DNA from: Actinomycetota bacterium
GTDB lineage: Bacteria > Actinomycetota > CADDZG01 > WHSQ01
NCBI GenBank assembly: GCA_030447315.1
Contig: JAUJPD010000008.1
Location: 81,932 to 126,811 of the forward strand
DNA: 44,880 nucleotides
Direction: 5' to 3'
Shown: piece by piece, positions 26,477 through 34,863 of the stretch
Layout: each line of letters starts with the position of its first letter
Numbering within the stretch: the stretch's first letter is position 1
Notes under the pieces: generated by a model
Told to the model about the DNA's origin: nothing
Database searches by the model: none
Seen by the model: the letters and a program-made list of their open reading frames with translations, nothing else
Position numbers and translations under genes: made by a program

Positions 26477-27687
26477 TCAGCCTCGTTTCCCGTAGATGCC
26501 CGCTCCCGACGCAGGATCGAAGAAGTGGAGTTGGGTAGTGTCGATCACCAGATCGACGGTCTCCTCTCGCAACCTCGGCCTTGGGATCGATCTCGGCCAC
26601 GAACTCCGCCCGGCGAGAACCCGGCTCGTATCGGCCCGCTTCGACGGCTCCGGTGTCTTCGGCAAGCTCTTTCATCTCTTCCGTGGCGACGGGAGGCGCG
26701 TCGACCTCGAAGTGGACCAGGGTCTGGGTCCCCAGGGCCTCGACGAGGTCGACCGTTGCCTTGAAGGTGGCGCTCTGCCCGGTCGATGCGAACCTGGCCT
26801 GTTCGAAATCCTGCGGCCGCAGGCCCACGATGAGCTCTTTGCCCATGAAGCGCTCGAGGTCGGGGCGCGCCGCCAGGCTCTCTCGATCGATGTCGAGGGT
26901 CTGCGAACCGATAGAGATCGAAGCGCCGCCATCCCGCTTGTCGAGCGTGGAGGAGACGAAGTTCATCGCCGGACTTCCGATGAAACCCGCTACGAAGAGA
27001 TTGACGGGCCGAGCGAACAGCTCCTGAGGTGATCCCACTTGCTGCAGCTGACCCTTCCTCAGAACGGCGACGCGATCACCCATCGTCATGGCCTCTACCT
27101 GGTCGTGGGTCACGTAGATCGTTGTGACATCGAGATCTGCTTGGATCCGGGCGATCTCGGCGCGCATCTGCACCCGCAGCTTGGCGTCCAGGTTCGAAAG
27201 AGGCTCATCCATCAAGAACGCCTGAGGCTCGCACGATCGCCCGGCCCATGGCGACCCTTTGGCGCTGCCCGCCCGATAGAGCTCGCGGCTTCCGGTCGAG
27301 GAACTCTTCGAGGCCGAGGATGCGCGCGGCATCCTTGACACGCCTGTCCGTCTCGGAGCGGTCGACCTTGGCGAGCTTGAGCCCGGAATGCCATGTTGTC
27401 GCGCACCGTCATGTGGGGATAGAGAGCGTAGTTCTGGAACACCATCGCGATATCCCGGTCTTTCGGCGCCATGTCGTTGACCACGCGGTCGCCTATACGG
27501 ATCTCGCCGTCGGAGATGGCTTCGAGCCCTGCGATCATGCGGAGCGCCGTGGACTTGCCACAACCCGAGGGGCCGACGAAGACCATGAACTCGCCATCTT
27601 TGATCGAAAGGTCGAGCTCGCTCACCGCGGGGGTCCCGCCGCGCAACGCTTGGTCACTCGATCCAGAACGATCTGGGCCACAGACAT
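26477..27687 (-). CDS. ABC transporter ATPase, MalK/UgpC type (frameshifted)
   Basis: Starts [14 protein letters not shown] at 27687. Visible motifs are Walker [20 protein letters not shown], the Q-loop region [19 protein letters not shown], a frameshifted signature, and Walker [21 protein letters not shown] with the H-loop [19 protein letters not shown]. The C-terminal MalK-type regulatory barrel follows ([18 protein letters not shown], then [15 protein letters not shown]). It ends [15 protein letters not shown] at 26477. Frame changes lie near 27640, 27385, 27230 and 26570. It is the first gene of the minus-strand train. Confidence 0.82.
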
Positions 27688-27790
27688 ACCCCCTGGACGA
27701 CCTGTGCGAGCGACCCTATATGAACCTGACTAGGACAATCGTGGCTCGGAGGCCTAAGCTCGCAGGAACGGCCGACGGGAGGTAGGTGTT

Positions 27791-28057
27791 ATGGACAACG
27801 AACGCAATCCCTATGAAGGCAGCGACGAGCAACAGGCCGAAGGCCTCGGTGGAGAGCAGGAACAGCCGAGCGACCTCGAGAAGAACGAGGGCAAGGGCGC
27901 TCGTCTCGACCAAGCTGCGCCGACGCCCGAGAAGCGTATGGAGCAAGGAGACGTCGACAACCCTCGCACCTCGACCGGAACCAACCCCACCCCCGGCCAC
28001 GCGGTTCAAAGTCCCTCTGCCAGCGACACCGACCCGAGCGCGGAAGAAGACAGCTAA
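27791..28057 (+). CDS. Acidic, disordered small protein
   Basis: 88 residues, highly charged and lacking hydrophobic cores (YEGSDEQQAEGLGGEQEQ, then TSTGTNPTPGHAVQSPSASD). A good GGGAGGTAGGTG ribosome site precedes the ATG. The family is not recognised. It is divergent from the ABC ATPase and leads the plus-strand hydrogenase A genes. A second acidic disordered protein stands at the other end of the hydrogenase A genes (32189). Confidence 0.6.
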   Translation: MDNERNPYEGSDEQQAEGLGGEQEQPSDLEKNEGKGARLDQAAPTPEKRMEQGDVDNPRTSTGTNPTPGHAVQSPSASDTDPSAEEDS

Positions 28058-28094
28058 GCGAACCGTCGAACGATCCCTCCAGCCGGAGTAAGCC

Positions 28095-28540
28095 GTGCCG
28101 GAGTTGAAGATCACCGTCGTCATGCCCGGCGTCTCTCCGGAGGTGGAGGCCGAAGAGCTCGACGAGTTGATGTCGTCGCTCGCAGCCGAGGCGTCGCCAC
28201 TCCGGCAGCGGAGCCGCCCGTGTGTTCGTCGGCACCTCCACCCGGAAGCCTTGGCCGCCATGCTGCGGGGATGTGGACGCTCCCGGCGCCACCGGGACCC
28301 CCAAGATGCGTCAGCGCGTCTCTCCTGGGCCAGCCCTCGCAGCCGGGCAGCTGCAAGGCGCGCCTGGGGCAGCCCCTCGGCACCGTGTGTTCGTCGGCAC
28401 CTTCCACCCGGGAAGCCTTGACCGCCAGGATGTGGAAGAGCCGTCCCGGCGCCACCGTACAAGATGCAAAGCGGCAAAGGAGGCAAGACGCTACAGATGA
28501 AGAGCCGCGGTGGCTCTCGCAGGTGCAGCCGCGCAGCTAG
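28095..28540 (+). CDS. Hypothetical protein with internal repeat (frameshifted)
   Basis: The GTG at 28095 opens PELKITVVMPGVSPEVEAEE and LDELMSSLAAEA, a plausible beta-helix start. The frame is then lost near 28190-28205. A direct DNA repeat (copies at about 28218-28310 and 28383-28480) spans the remainder; with frame corrections each copy contains VFVGTSTREALAARMW or VFVGTSTREALTARMW. I do not recognise the protein. The end at 28540 is the stop of the longest matching frame and is uncertain. Confidence 0.4.
28218..28480. repeat. Imperfect direct repeat of about 95 bases
   Basis: Two copies begin GTGTTCGTCGGCACC and share the following GAAGCCTTG, GGATGTGGA and CCCGGCGCCACCG blocks, separated by about 70 bases. 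They differ by substitutions and several indels, so the repeat is old or the copies were read with errors. Confidence 0.65.
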
Positions 28541-28557
28541 AGGAGTACCTTGAGTAG

Positions 28558-29226
28558 ATGAGCTTCGGCAGAGGCTCGCCCTCGGGATGCAGATCCGACG
28601 GGACCGGCCCGATCTCTCGAGTTGCGCACGTTCTCGCTGGTCGGCGTGCTCCCGCAGCGGGTCACCGAGCTCTCCGCGCTGTTCCGCGACGGGCCGAAGG
28701 AGGCGATCGTGGAACGACTCTCCAACGAGGCCGGACTTCCGTGGGTCCGCTCGTTCCAGGATCGAAGCGTCGAGGACGAGGGCACCGCGCGCCGGCATGC
28801 GCTGTTCGACCTGACCTGGCACCGGCGGGCCCGACAGCTCGATCCCATCGTCACCGCTCGCAACTTCTCCGGGTTCGACGTCTTGCTGGAGACCGCATCC
28901 GAGGTCGATCCAGACCTGGGTAGCCTGCTGGGGCACATCGATCCCAACGATCACGCGAATCCCCGGACGCTGGAGGGACCGCAGTGGTGGCGGCTGTGGC
29001 ACGAAGCCACCGGAACCAAGCCGGGGCTGGCTCGACCTCGACGAGATCACCCACCTGTGGCATATGTGGCCGGCCATCACGTCGACCGAGGTCGAGAGGG
29101 GTTGCCTCGACTCGATGGGCGCCACCTATACCCACCCCGGCTGCTGGAAGCTGCTCGACGACCTCAGCGGCTTCTTCGCCCAGTGCGTCAGCGAGCGGCG
29201 CCGTGCTCGCGGAGGTCGATGTTTGA
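28558..29226 (+). CDS. Hydrogenase-associated hypothetical protein (frameshifted)
   Basis: Frames join: an N-terminal MSFGRGSPSG region, then FSLVGVLPQRVTELSALFRD, SNEAGLPWVRSFQDRSVEDE and RHALFDLTWHRRARQLDPIV. After a shift near 29020 come DLDEITHLWHMWPAITSTEV and CWKLLDDLSGFFAQCVSERR, ending VLAEVDV. The family is not recognised. Trp and His are frequent in the C-terminal half. It is encoded 65 bases before the hydrogenase A large subunit on the same strand, so a role with that enzyme is likely. Confidence 0.5.
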
Positions 29227-29290
29227 GGCATATACTGCCCCCGAGTTGCGGACCGGCTCGATCATCTGATCCTCTAGCCAAGGAGTCCTC

Positions 29291-30975
29291 ATGGCGCCGA
29301 CCTTGACTCGACGCAGCAACCTCGCAGTCGCGCCGGGCCTCCACCAGAGTGTCGCTGGAGCCGGTCACACGCGCCAGCGGAGCACTCGGGGTCCAGGTGG
29401 ACACCGATGGCGACGCGATCACCAACGCATGGGTGTCGGGCAACTTTCAGCAGGGGCTACGAGCAGATCCTCCAGGGCCGAGATGGGCGCGCGACATCGT
29501 CCCGATCTCATCTCGCATCTGCGGCTGGTGTGGCGCCGCACCAGACGACGGCGTCGCTCGCGGCGAGATGGCGGGGCATCTCGCCTCCGCCGATGGCGGT
29601 GACGCTGCGGTCGGTCGTGCGAGGAGTGCACCGAGGCGATCTGGATCCACGCGGCGCATCCGGCGACCTGCGCCGGCCCCGACATTGCGTTCCCGTGGTG
29701 GCGGCGACCTCGCCGTCCATCTGGGCCATGGCCGAGCGAACCAGTGCCCGGGGGCCGCGATCCACGGATACGAAAGCATCGGCGAGTTGATGCAGGGCTT
29801 GACTCCGGGAACCGGCCGCTACCGGGACCGAGACGTTGCCCGCCGGGCGTCGGGTCCAAGAGATGATCAACCTGATGTACGGCAAGTTCCCCTCATCCCT
29901 CGGTCGTCCAGGCGGGCACCGTGGGACAGCACCTGACGTGGGCGAACTTCACCGAGTACTACACGCGCCTCTACATGTCGGTCGACTACGTGAAGCAGGT
30001 CTGTGCTCTCTGGGACGACCTGGTCGACTTCTTGCTCGAGGCGGGATCTGCGCTTCGCCGAGCTCGGTGCGCGCCCTGCCAACCTCATCAATGCCGGCGC
30101 CTGGGACGACGTTCGCTCCACCTATTCGTACGACAACCTGGACGCAGCGGGCCGAGGGCGTCTCGCCCGGCCGGGTGTGATCCTCGGGGGTGAGGTGGTC
30201 GAGGATCGACTGACCGAGATCAACCGGGGATCGAAGAAGACATCGACCACTCGTTCTTCGAAGCCCACAGCTCGCCCGGCAACGGCCCCGACGACGCCGG
30301 GAGCCATCCGCCGGTCACCCCTGGCTCAGCTCGCCGTCGCTGCAGCCGGCGGCTCGTGACCTCGATGGTCGCTACTCCTTGCCACGGCCCCTGCTGGCGC
30401 GGCGAGGGCCGGAGACGGGGCCCTGGGTCGCTTGTGGCTGACGGCGACGCGAGAGGATCTCCCGGAGAACGACTTCATCCAACCCACGGGGACGGGCGTG
30501 AAGATCTTGATCCCGATGAACTTCCAGCCGGAGATGACGGTGGAATGGAAGATCCCCGAGCGTGTCAACGCACTGGAACGTCTGCGTGCGGACGCGCATG
30601 GAGTGGCTTTGCAGGGCTGTGCGCAGCGCTGCGCTGTTGAAAGGATTCGAGCTGATGAGGTCTGGAGAGACCGGTGTCGGTACCGCTGGAGGTTCCGGTG
30701 ACAGAGCCATGGGCGTCGGTCTGTGGGACTCGGGCCGGGGCATGAACGTCCACTGGATGACCACCCAGGGCGGGAAGGTCTCCGGCTACCAGGTCATCGG
30801 ACCGTCGACATGGAACGCGCCTGCTCGCGACCCGAGGGGAAAGCCCGGGCCGCTCGAGGAGGCCCTCGATCGGCAGTCCGGTCCTGTTCGAAGGCGGCGA
30901 TCGCTTCGCCGGATGATCGATGCCGCTCGGGTGATCCATTCCTTCGACCCCTGCATGAATTGTGGGACCCAGTGA
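29291..30975 (+). CDS. [NiFe]-hydrogenase large subunit A (heavily frameshifted)
   Basis: An AAGGAG site precedes MAPTLTRRSNLAVA. Corrected frames give the N-terminal nickel motif SSRICGWCGAAHQTT, then IHGYESIGELMQGLTPGTGR, MINLMYGKFP, TWANFTEYYTRLYMSVDYVK, ENDFIQPTGTGVKILIPMNF, VSGYQVIGPSTWNA and the C-terminal nickel motif IHSFDPCMNCGTQ. About ten frame changes lie between 29335 and 30900. The stop comes three residues after the last nickel Cys and overlaps the small-subunit start as GTGA, so there is no cleavable tail; Gln stands at the usual His position. It belongs to the group 1 uptake type, and the subgroup is not certain. Confidence 0.8.
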
Positions 30976-32161
30976 CGAACGGATCAACGAACGGCTCGAG
31001 CACCATCGCCAGCCCATTCGACGCTGGGCATCAGAAGCGCCCCCGAAGAGCGAGACCTCAGCCGCCAGCTGCGTGGATGGGCCCGCTCGAGAAGATCTAC
31101 CTGCTGTGGGTGTCCGGTGGAGCCTGCGACGGCTGCACCGTGGCCGTCGTCGGCGCCACCAACCCTCCGGTCGAGCACCTGATGGCGGGCATATAGTGCC
31201 CGGACTTCCAAAGGTCGAGCTGCTGCACACGCTCACTTCTCTGGAGATGGGTGACGACTACATCCAGACGCTGCAGATGGCCTCCCGAGGCGAGCTCGAC
31301 GCGCCTTACGTCCTCGTCTACGAGGGATCGGTGTTCGACGAGGAGCTCTCTAACGAGGGCAACTTCTACACGCTGGGCAGGATCCGGAAACCGGCCTCGG
31401 CATCTCGTCCACCGAATGGCTCGGGAAGTTGCCCCCAATGCGGCAGCCGTCATAGCGATAGGCACCTGCGGCGGCATGGGGCGGCATCCCCGCCGGCGAG
31501 GGCAATCCCACAGGCTCGGTCGCGGTTATGGACTACCTGGGCAAGGACTATCGCTCCGCCTTCGGGGTCCCCGTCGTGAACATTCCCGGTTGCTCGCCGA
31601 TCGGCGACAACTTCATGGAAACCGCAGCGGCGGTCCTGTTGTTCCTCCAGGGGCTCGGGCCTCTTCCCGACTTCGATGAGTTGGGCTGCCGGTGTGGCTG
31701 TTCAAGGAGACGGTGCACAGGCATTGCCCCGGCCGGCTACTACGAAGAGGGGGTGTTCTCGCCGAGGCCTACGGCGGCCACGAGTGTTTGGTCGAGCTCG
31801 GCTGTTGGGGACCGGTGGTGCAGTGCAACATCGCCGACCGGGGCATCGTCAACGGCACGGGCGGATGCATGCAGATGGGGGGACTCGCATCGGCTGCACC
31901 ATGCCCGGCTTCCCCGACAAGTTCTCGCCTCTGTTCTCGACTCCACCGGGATCGCTGCTGTCGTCGAACACCTCGCGGGTCTTCGGCGGGTTCATCCGTC
32001 GCATCCGGCGCATCACCATGGTCGACAAGAACCGGACCGCTCGCTGGGAAGGCGTCCAGGCGCCCAGTGGATGGGCCCGTTACAACACGAGAACCCGAGG
32101 CCCCATCACGTTGGTCCACAAGGCGTACCGCGCTTATCAGCACAGCAAGATCGGTGGTTAG
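30972..32161 (+). CDS. [NiFe]-hydrogenase small subunit A (frameshifted)
   Basis: The GTG at 30972 is coupled to the large subunit. Cluster-binding residues seen include GACDGCTVAVVGATN, AIGTCGGMGGIPAGEG, VVNIPGCSPIGDN, ETVHRHCPRAGYYEEG, ELGCWGPVVQCNIADRG, and GGCMQMGGTRIGCTMPGFPD, which carry the three Fe-S clusters. No twin-arginine signal is evident at the N-terminus, which suggests a cytoplasmic-side enzyme. Frame changes lie near 31195, 31390, 31470-31480, 31690-31730, 31760 and 31890. It ends AYRAYQHSKIGG, like subunit B. Large-before-small order is the reverse of hydrogenase B. Confidence 0.82.
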
Positions 32162-32188
32162 CTCAGCGCTTCACAGCTAGGAGGCGGC

Positions 32189-32600
32189 ATGCCCGACGAA
32201 GAGAAGCATCGGTTCGCTGATCCGGAAGACCAGCCGGAAGGAAGCAAGGTCGACGGTACGCGCTCGAGCTACGACGAGCCCGATGATGCATCCGTCACCG
32301 AGCCGAGTCCTGTTCCGGCCGGGGTAGGCACGGCCGAGTGGGGAATGTCTGACCTGCGGAAGCAGATTCACCGAGACCACGGACAGCGTCCTCCAGTGTT
32401 CGGCTCCGGCTGCGCAAGATCGGCAAGCACGCGGCGCCCGTGGCGGGCAAGATCTCGACCTCCGAGAACATCGAGAGACCGGCCAGCAGGCCGGATCAAA
32501 CGCCCGAGGGCTACAACCCGAAACCGGCGACCGCGAGCAAAGAGGCGGAGCAAGGCGGCCTGCAGGGCGAGCGAGGGCCGGGCCAGAAGGCCACCGCGCA
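32189..32600 (+). CDS. Acidic, disordered protein downstream of hydrogenase A (frameshifted)
   Basis: A TAGGAGGCGGC ribosome site precedes MPDEEKHRFADPEDQPEGSK. Low-complexity charged sequence follows (SYDEPDDASVTEPSPVPAGV, then in another frame KISTSENIERPASRPDQ). Frames change near 32370-32410. There is no recognisable domain. It may be a paralogue in style of the 27791 protein. The 3' end is uncertain. Confidence 0.45.
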
Positions 32601-32602
32601 GG

Positions 32603-32872
32603 TCAGTGCAGGCCGCGCAGCATCTCCTCGATCTCCTCTTCGGTCTTCCCTGCTTGCAAGCCGTTCCCGGATGAGGTCTCGTAGACCTCCGGGTCGTGGC
32701 GGGCGCTGAGCCTCCCACTTCATCTGCCGCGCGATGGGAAGGTCCTCGTGCCACCACCACGTGTCTCCGTCCTCGCATGGAGGGAAGAGAGTGCCCTCGA
32801 CCACTGTGGCCCGTGGCCGTGGCCGTCGATGAAAGTCCCGGATGTCTCCACGAGCTCACCCGTGGCGGGCAT
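32603..32872 (-). CDS. Small hypothetical protein of the hydrogenase region (frameshifted)
   Basis: The ATG at 32872 follows a CGGAGGTGACCG site and gives MPATGELVETSGTFIDGHGH. Corrected frames continue VVEGTLFPPCEDGDTWWWHE, DLPIARQMKWEAQRPP, then EVYETSSGNGLQAGKTEEEI and EEMLRGLH to the stop at 32603. It has about 90 residues and the family is not recognised. It is the last minus-strand gene after the hydrogenase B genes, separated from them by the plus-strand Nfu_N gene. Confidence 0.5.
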
Positions 32873-32955
32873 CGGTCACCTCCGGTATGTCATCGCTGGA
32901 TCATCCGGAGAACCCCCAACATTTAGCCACACATCCGGGCTCTAGAATCCACGGG

Positions 32956-33189
32956 ATGGGCGAGGTGGTGGTGAGCAGCGAGAACACCTCGAACCCGAAC
33001 GCCCACCGCTATCTCGTCGACCGCGCGGTCCAAGAGCAGCCCAAGGGCCGCTTCTTTCCGTCCGCGGACCAGGCCGACGACCCATTGGCGCGGGCTCTGT
33101 TCCAAGTCGAAGGGGTGGCGGCCGTGATGTTGCTTCCGAGGTCGGTAACTGTGACTAAAGCCGCCTCGGTCGTGGGACGAGGTCGATGA
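32956..33189 (+). CDS. Nfu N-terminal domain protein (3' end frameshifted)
   Basis: About 78 residues from the ATG at 32956. The sequence NTSNPNAHRYLVDRAVQE, then GRFFPSADQADDPLARALF, VEGVAAVMLLPRSVTVTKA is the typical Nfu_N (scaffold protein Nfu/NifU N-terminal) domain. A one-base shift near 33165-33175 would restore the usual WDEVDERAA ending. This domain normally precedes a NifU C-terminal domain in one protein. Here the NifU-type domain is encoded on the opposite strand less than 1 kb away (33530-34292). Confidence 0.65.
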   Translation: MGEVVVSSENTSNPNAHRYLVDRAVQEQPKGRFFPSADQADDPLARALFQVEGVAAVMLLPRSVTVTKAASVVGRGR

Positions 33190-33560
33190 GCGCGCAGCGA
33201 ACGATCGAGCAGCACTTCTGGCCAAGCCGGCGCGGATCGAGCACCTGCTCGGCCACCCGAACCGCGTAGCCCTTGATCGTCCACCACGCCAGGTAGGCCT
33301 CGAGTTGTTGGAACGTCTCGCCGTCTATCTCGTCGGAACCGTGACAGCCGGCGCTCGACCTCACCGGCGATGATCCGATCGAGAGCGCTGACCAACAGTG
33401 GCTCGGGATACAGCAACAGTCCATCGGCTTCTTCGGTCCGGATGCGATCCCCGATCTCGGTAGACAGCTGGTCGAGATCTTCGGGGAGGCCGGGCGGAGG
33501 CTCCCAGCAGGGCGTCGGTATCCGACTCCTCAACGCGGCGCAGGCAGTAGCCGACGGTTA
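33155..33560 (-). CDS. Hypothetical protein downstream of the NifU-like gene (frameshifted)
   Basis: Two frames join: LDQLSTEIGDRIRTEEADGL, LLYPEPLLVSALDRIIAGEV, ERRLSRFRRDEIDGETFQQL, EAYLAWWTIKGYAVRVAEQV, ending IDLVPRPRRL at 33155. The frame change is near 33345. It is probably about 130 residues, all helical, and I do not recognise the family. The start is not clear. It is part of the hydrogenase B minus-strand train and overlaps the convergent Nfu_N gene slightly. Confidence 0.45.
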
Positions 33561-34292
33561 ACGCAGTTCGCCCAGATCCCGAACTCGGGTGCAGGTTGCT
33601 GTTCCTGTTGCTCTGCGACCATGGCGGTCAGGCATGCCTGCGCACGAGCAGCGTCAATGGGTGCGCCTGCGCCAGGGCGTGCGCGAAAGACGATGTCGTC
33701 TAAAGAAAGGGTCACTGTCGCGCAGAGATTGATCTGGTGCACCTTCGGTGGAGCTTGCTCGGGGCGGCTTCCTCGACGCCTTCGACCCCGATACCGCGCC
33801 GGGCCAGCGCCTTGGAGGATCTTCTCCACGCCCTGCGTCAGGGTGAGAGTGCCGGAAGGACAGCCATCACACGAGCCCATCAGGCGCAGTCGAACGATGC
33901 CCTGGGACACGCCGAGGACCTCCATCTCGCCACCGTGCGAGTGCAGGTAGGGCCGGATCTCGTCGAGGGCTTCCTCCAGCGACTCGGCAAGATCGTCGGG
34001 CTCGTCTTCCTCCGCGAGGTAGGTCTCGAACAGGCGAGCGGCGACGGGGGTCCTGCGCCAGGGAATCGACGGCATCTCCCGGAAGCATCGATGCGATACG
34101 AACCACCGCCTCGCGGTGGAAACCATCGACCCAATCCAGCAACTCGAAGGCCAGCCCCTGGTCTCCGACTCGGGTGTCGCTTGGAGGTGCTCGACGATCT
34201 CGCCCATGCGCACGAAAGTCTTCGTCCAGCTCCATCTCCTCGGACTGGACCTCGGTCTCTGGGGGCGGACGAACCGAACGAGTCTGCGTCAC
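33530..34292 (-). CDS. NifU-like Fe-S scaffold protein (frameshifted)
   Basis: The GTG at 34292 opens VTQTRSVRPPPETEVQSEEM and overlaps the protease stop. After shifts near 34205, 34165 and 34050 it reads MGEIVEHLQA, LAFELLDWVDGFHREAVVRI and ARLFETYLAEEDEPDDLAES. The NifU C-terminal domain follows: EIRPYLHSHGGEMEVLGVSQ and MGSCDGCPSGTLTLTQGVEK, with the CxxC that holds a labile Fe-S cluster. A further about 80 residues to 33530 have no clear match, and the true stop may lie nearer 33720. It likely helps assemble clusters for the hydrogenase small subunits. Confidence 0.7.
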
Positions 34293-34841
34293 TCATCGCT
34301 CGACCTCCTTCCGCACCAGATCCAACACCTCGTCCACGCTTCGCCTCGACCCTCCGAGAAACCGGTACCGAAGGCGATGTCTCCGGCTTCGACCTCTATC
34401 ACCACGGTGTCGGCAGGCAACGCCTTGAAGTACCGGGCGACGATCAAAGTGTGGTCGAAGTCGATCACTCCCCGGCCGCCTCGCCGAGGCGCTCCTGGAC
34501 CTCGTCCTCATCGGGCAGCGTCCGTGATCGACATAACGCCTGATCGTGCCGCTCATCACCTCTCGGGTAACCGCTCACGAAGATGATCCGTTCCGGTTGT
34601 ACCTCTTGCAACAGATGCAGGACCCGGTGCGCCGAATAAGAGGCGTCTTCCACCGCCACGTCGGTGGCCACTCGAGCTCCCGGATGCGGCGTATGAACTG
34701 GGGGCCGAAATCAAGGTCGCGCAACCACGGGTTACCCACACCGGCGATCAACACCCGGGCCTGCTTGGCCCCCGACGGGGACGTCGACCGCGGCCTCGCC
34801 CGTTGCCGCCGGAGGAACCAGGGAAGGTCCTTTCCGCTCAA
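34293..34841 (-). CDS. [NiFe]-hydrogenase maturation protease B (frameshifted)
   Basis: RVLIAGVGNPWLRDLDFGPQ is the protease start motif (GxGNxxxxDxxFG). DVAVEDASYSAHRVLHLLQE and RIIFVSGYPRGDE follow, and the C-terminus FSGGSRRSVDEVLDLVRKEV ends at 34293. Frame changes lie near 34670, 34500 and 34380. I give the TTG at 34841 as start; a GTG right at VLIAGVG (about 34760) would fit the family length better. It is encoded directly after large subunit B, which does have a C-terminal tail to remove. Confidence 0.65.
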
Positions 34842-34863
34842 CTGAGACAGAGCGGCGCGTGCC

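Noticed and set aside
27716-29125. Long antisense open frame on the minus strand
   Set aside because: Its sequence is Arg/Pro-rich without family motifs and mirrors plus-strand genes; GC-rich DNA yields many such shadow frames.
20858-32161. Insertion sequences or transposase genes as the cause of broken frames
   Set aside because: No transposase motifs, terminal inverted repeats or target duplications are visible; the breaks are single-base indels.
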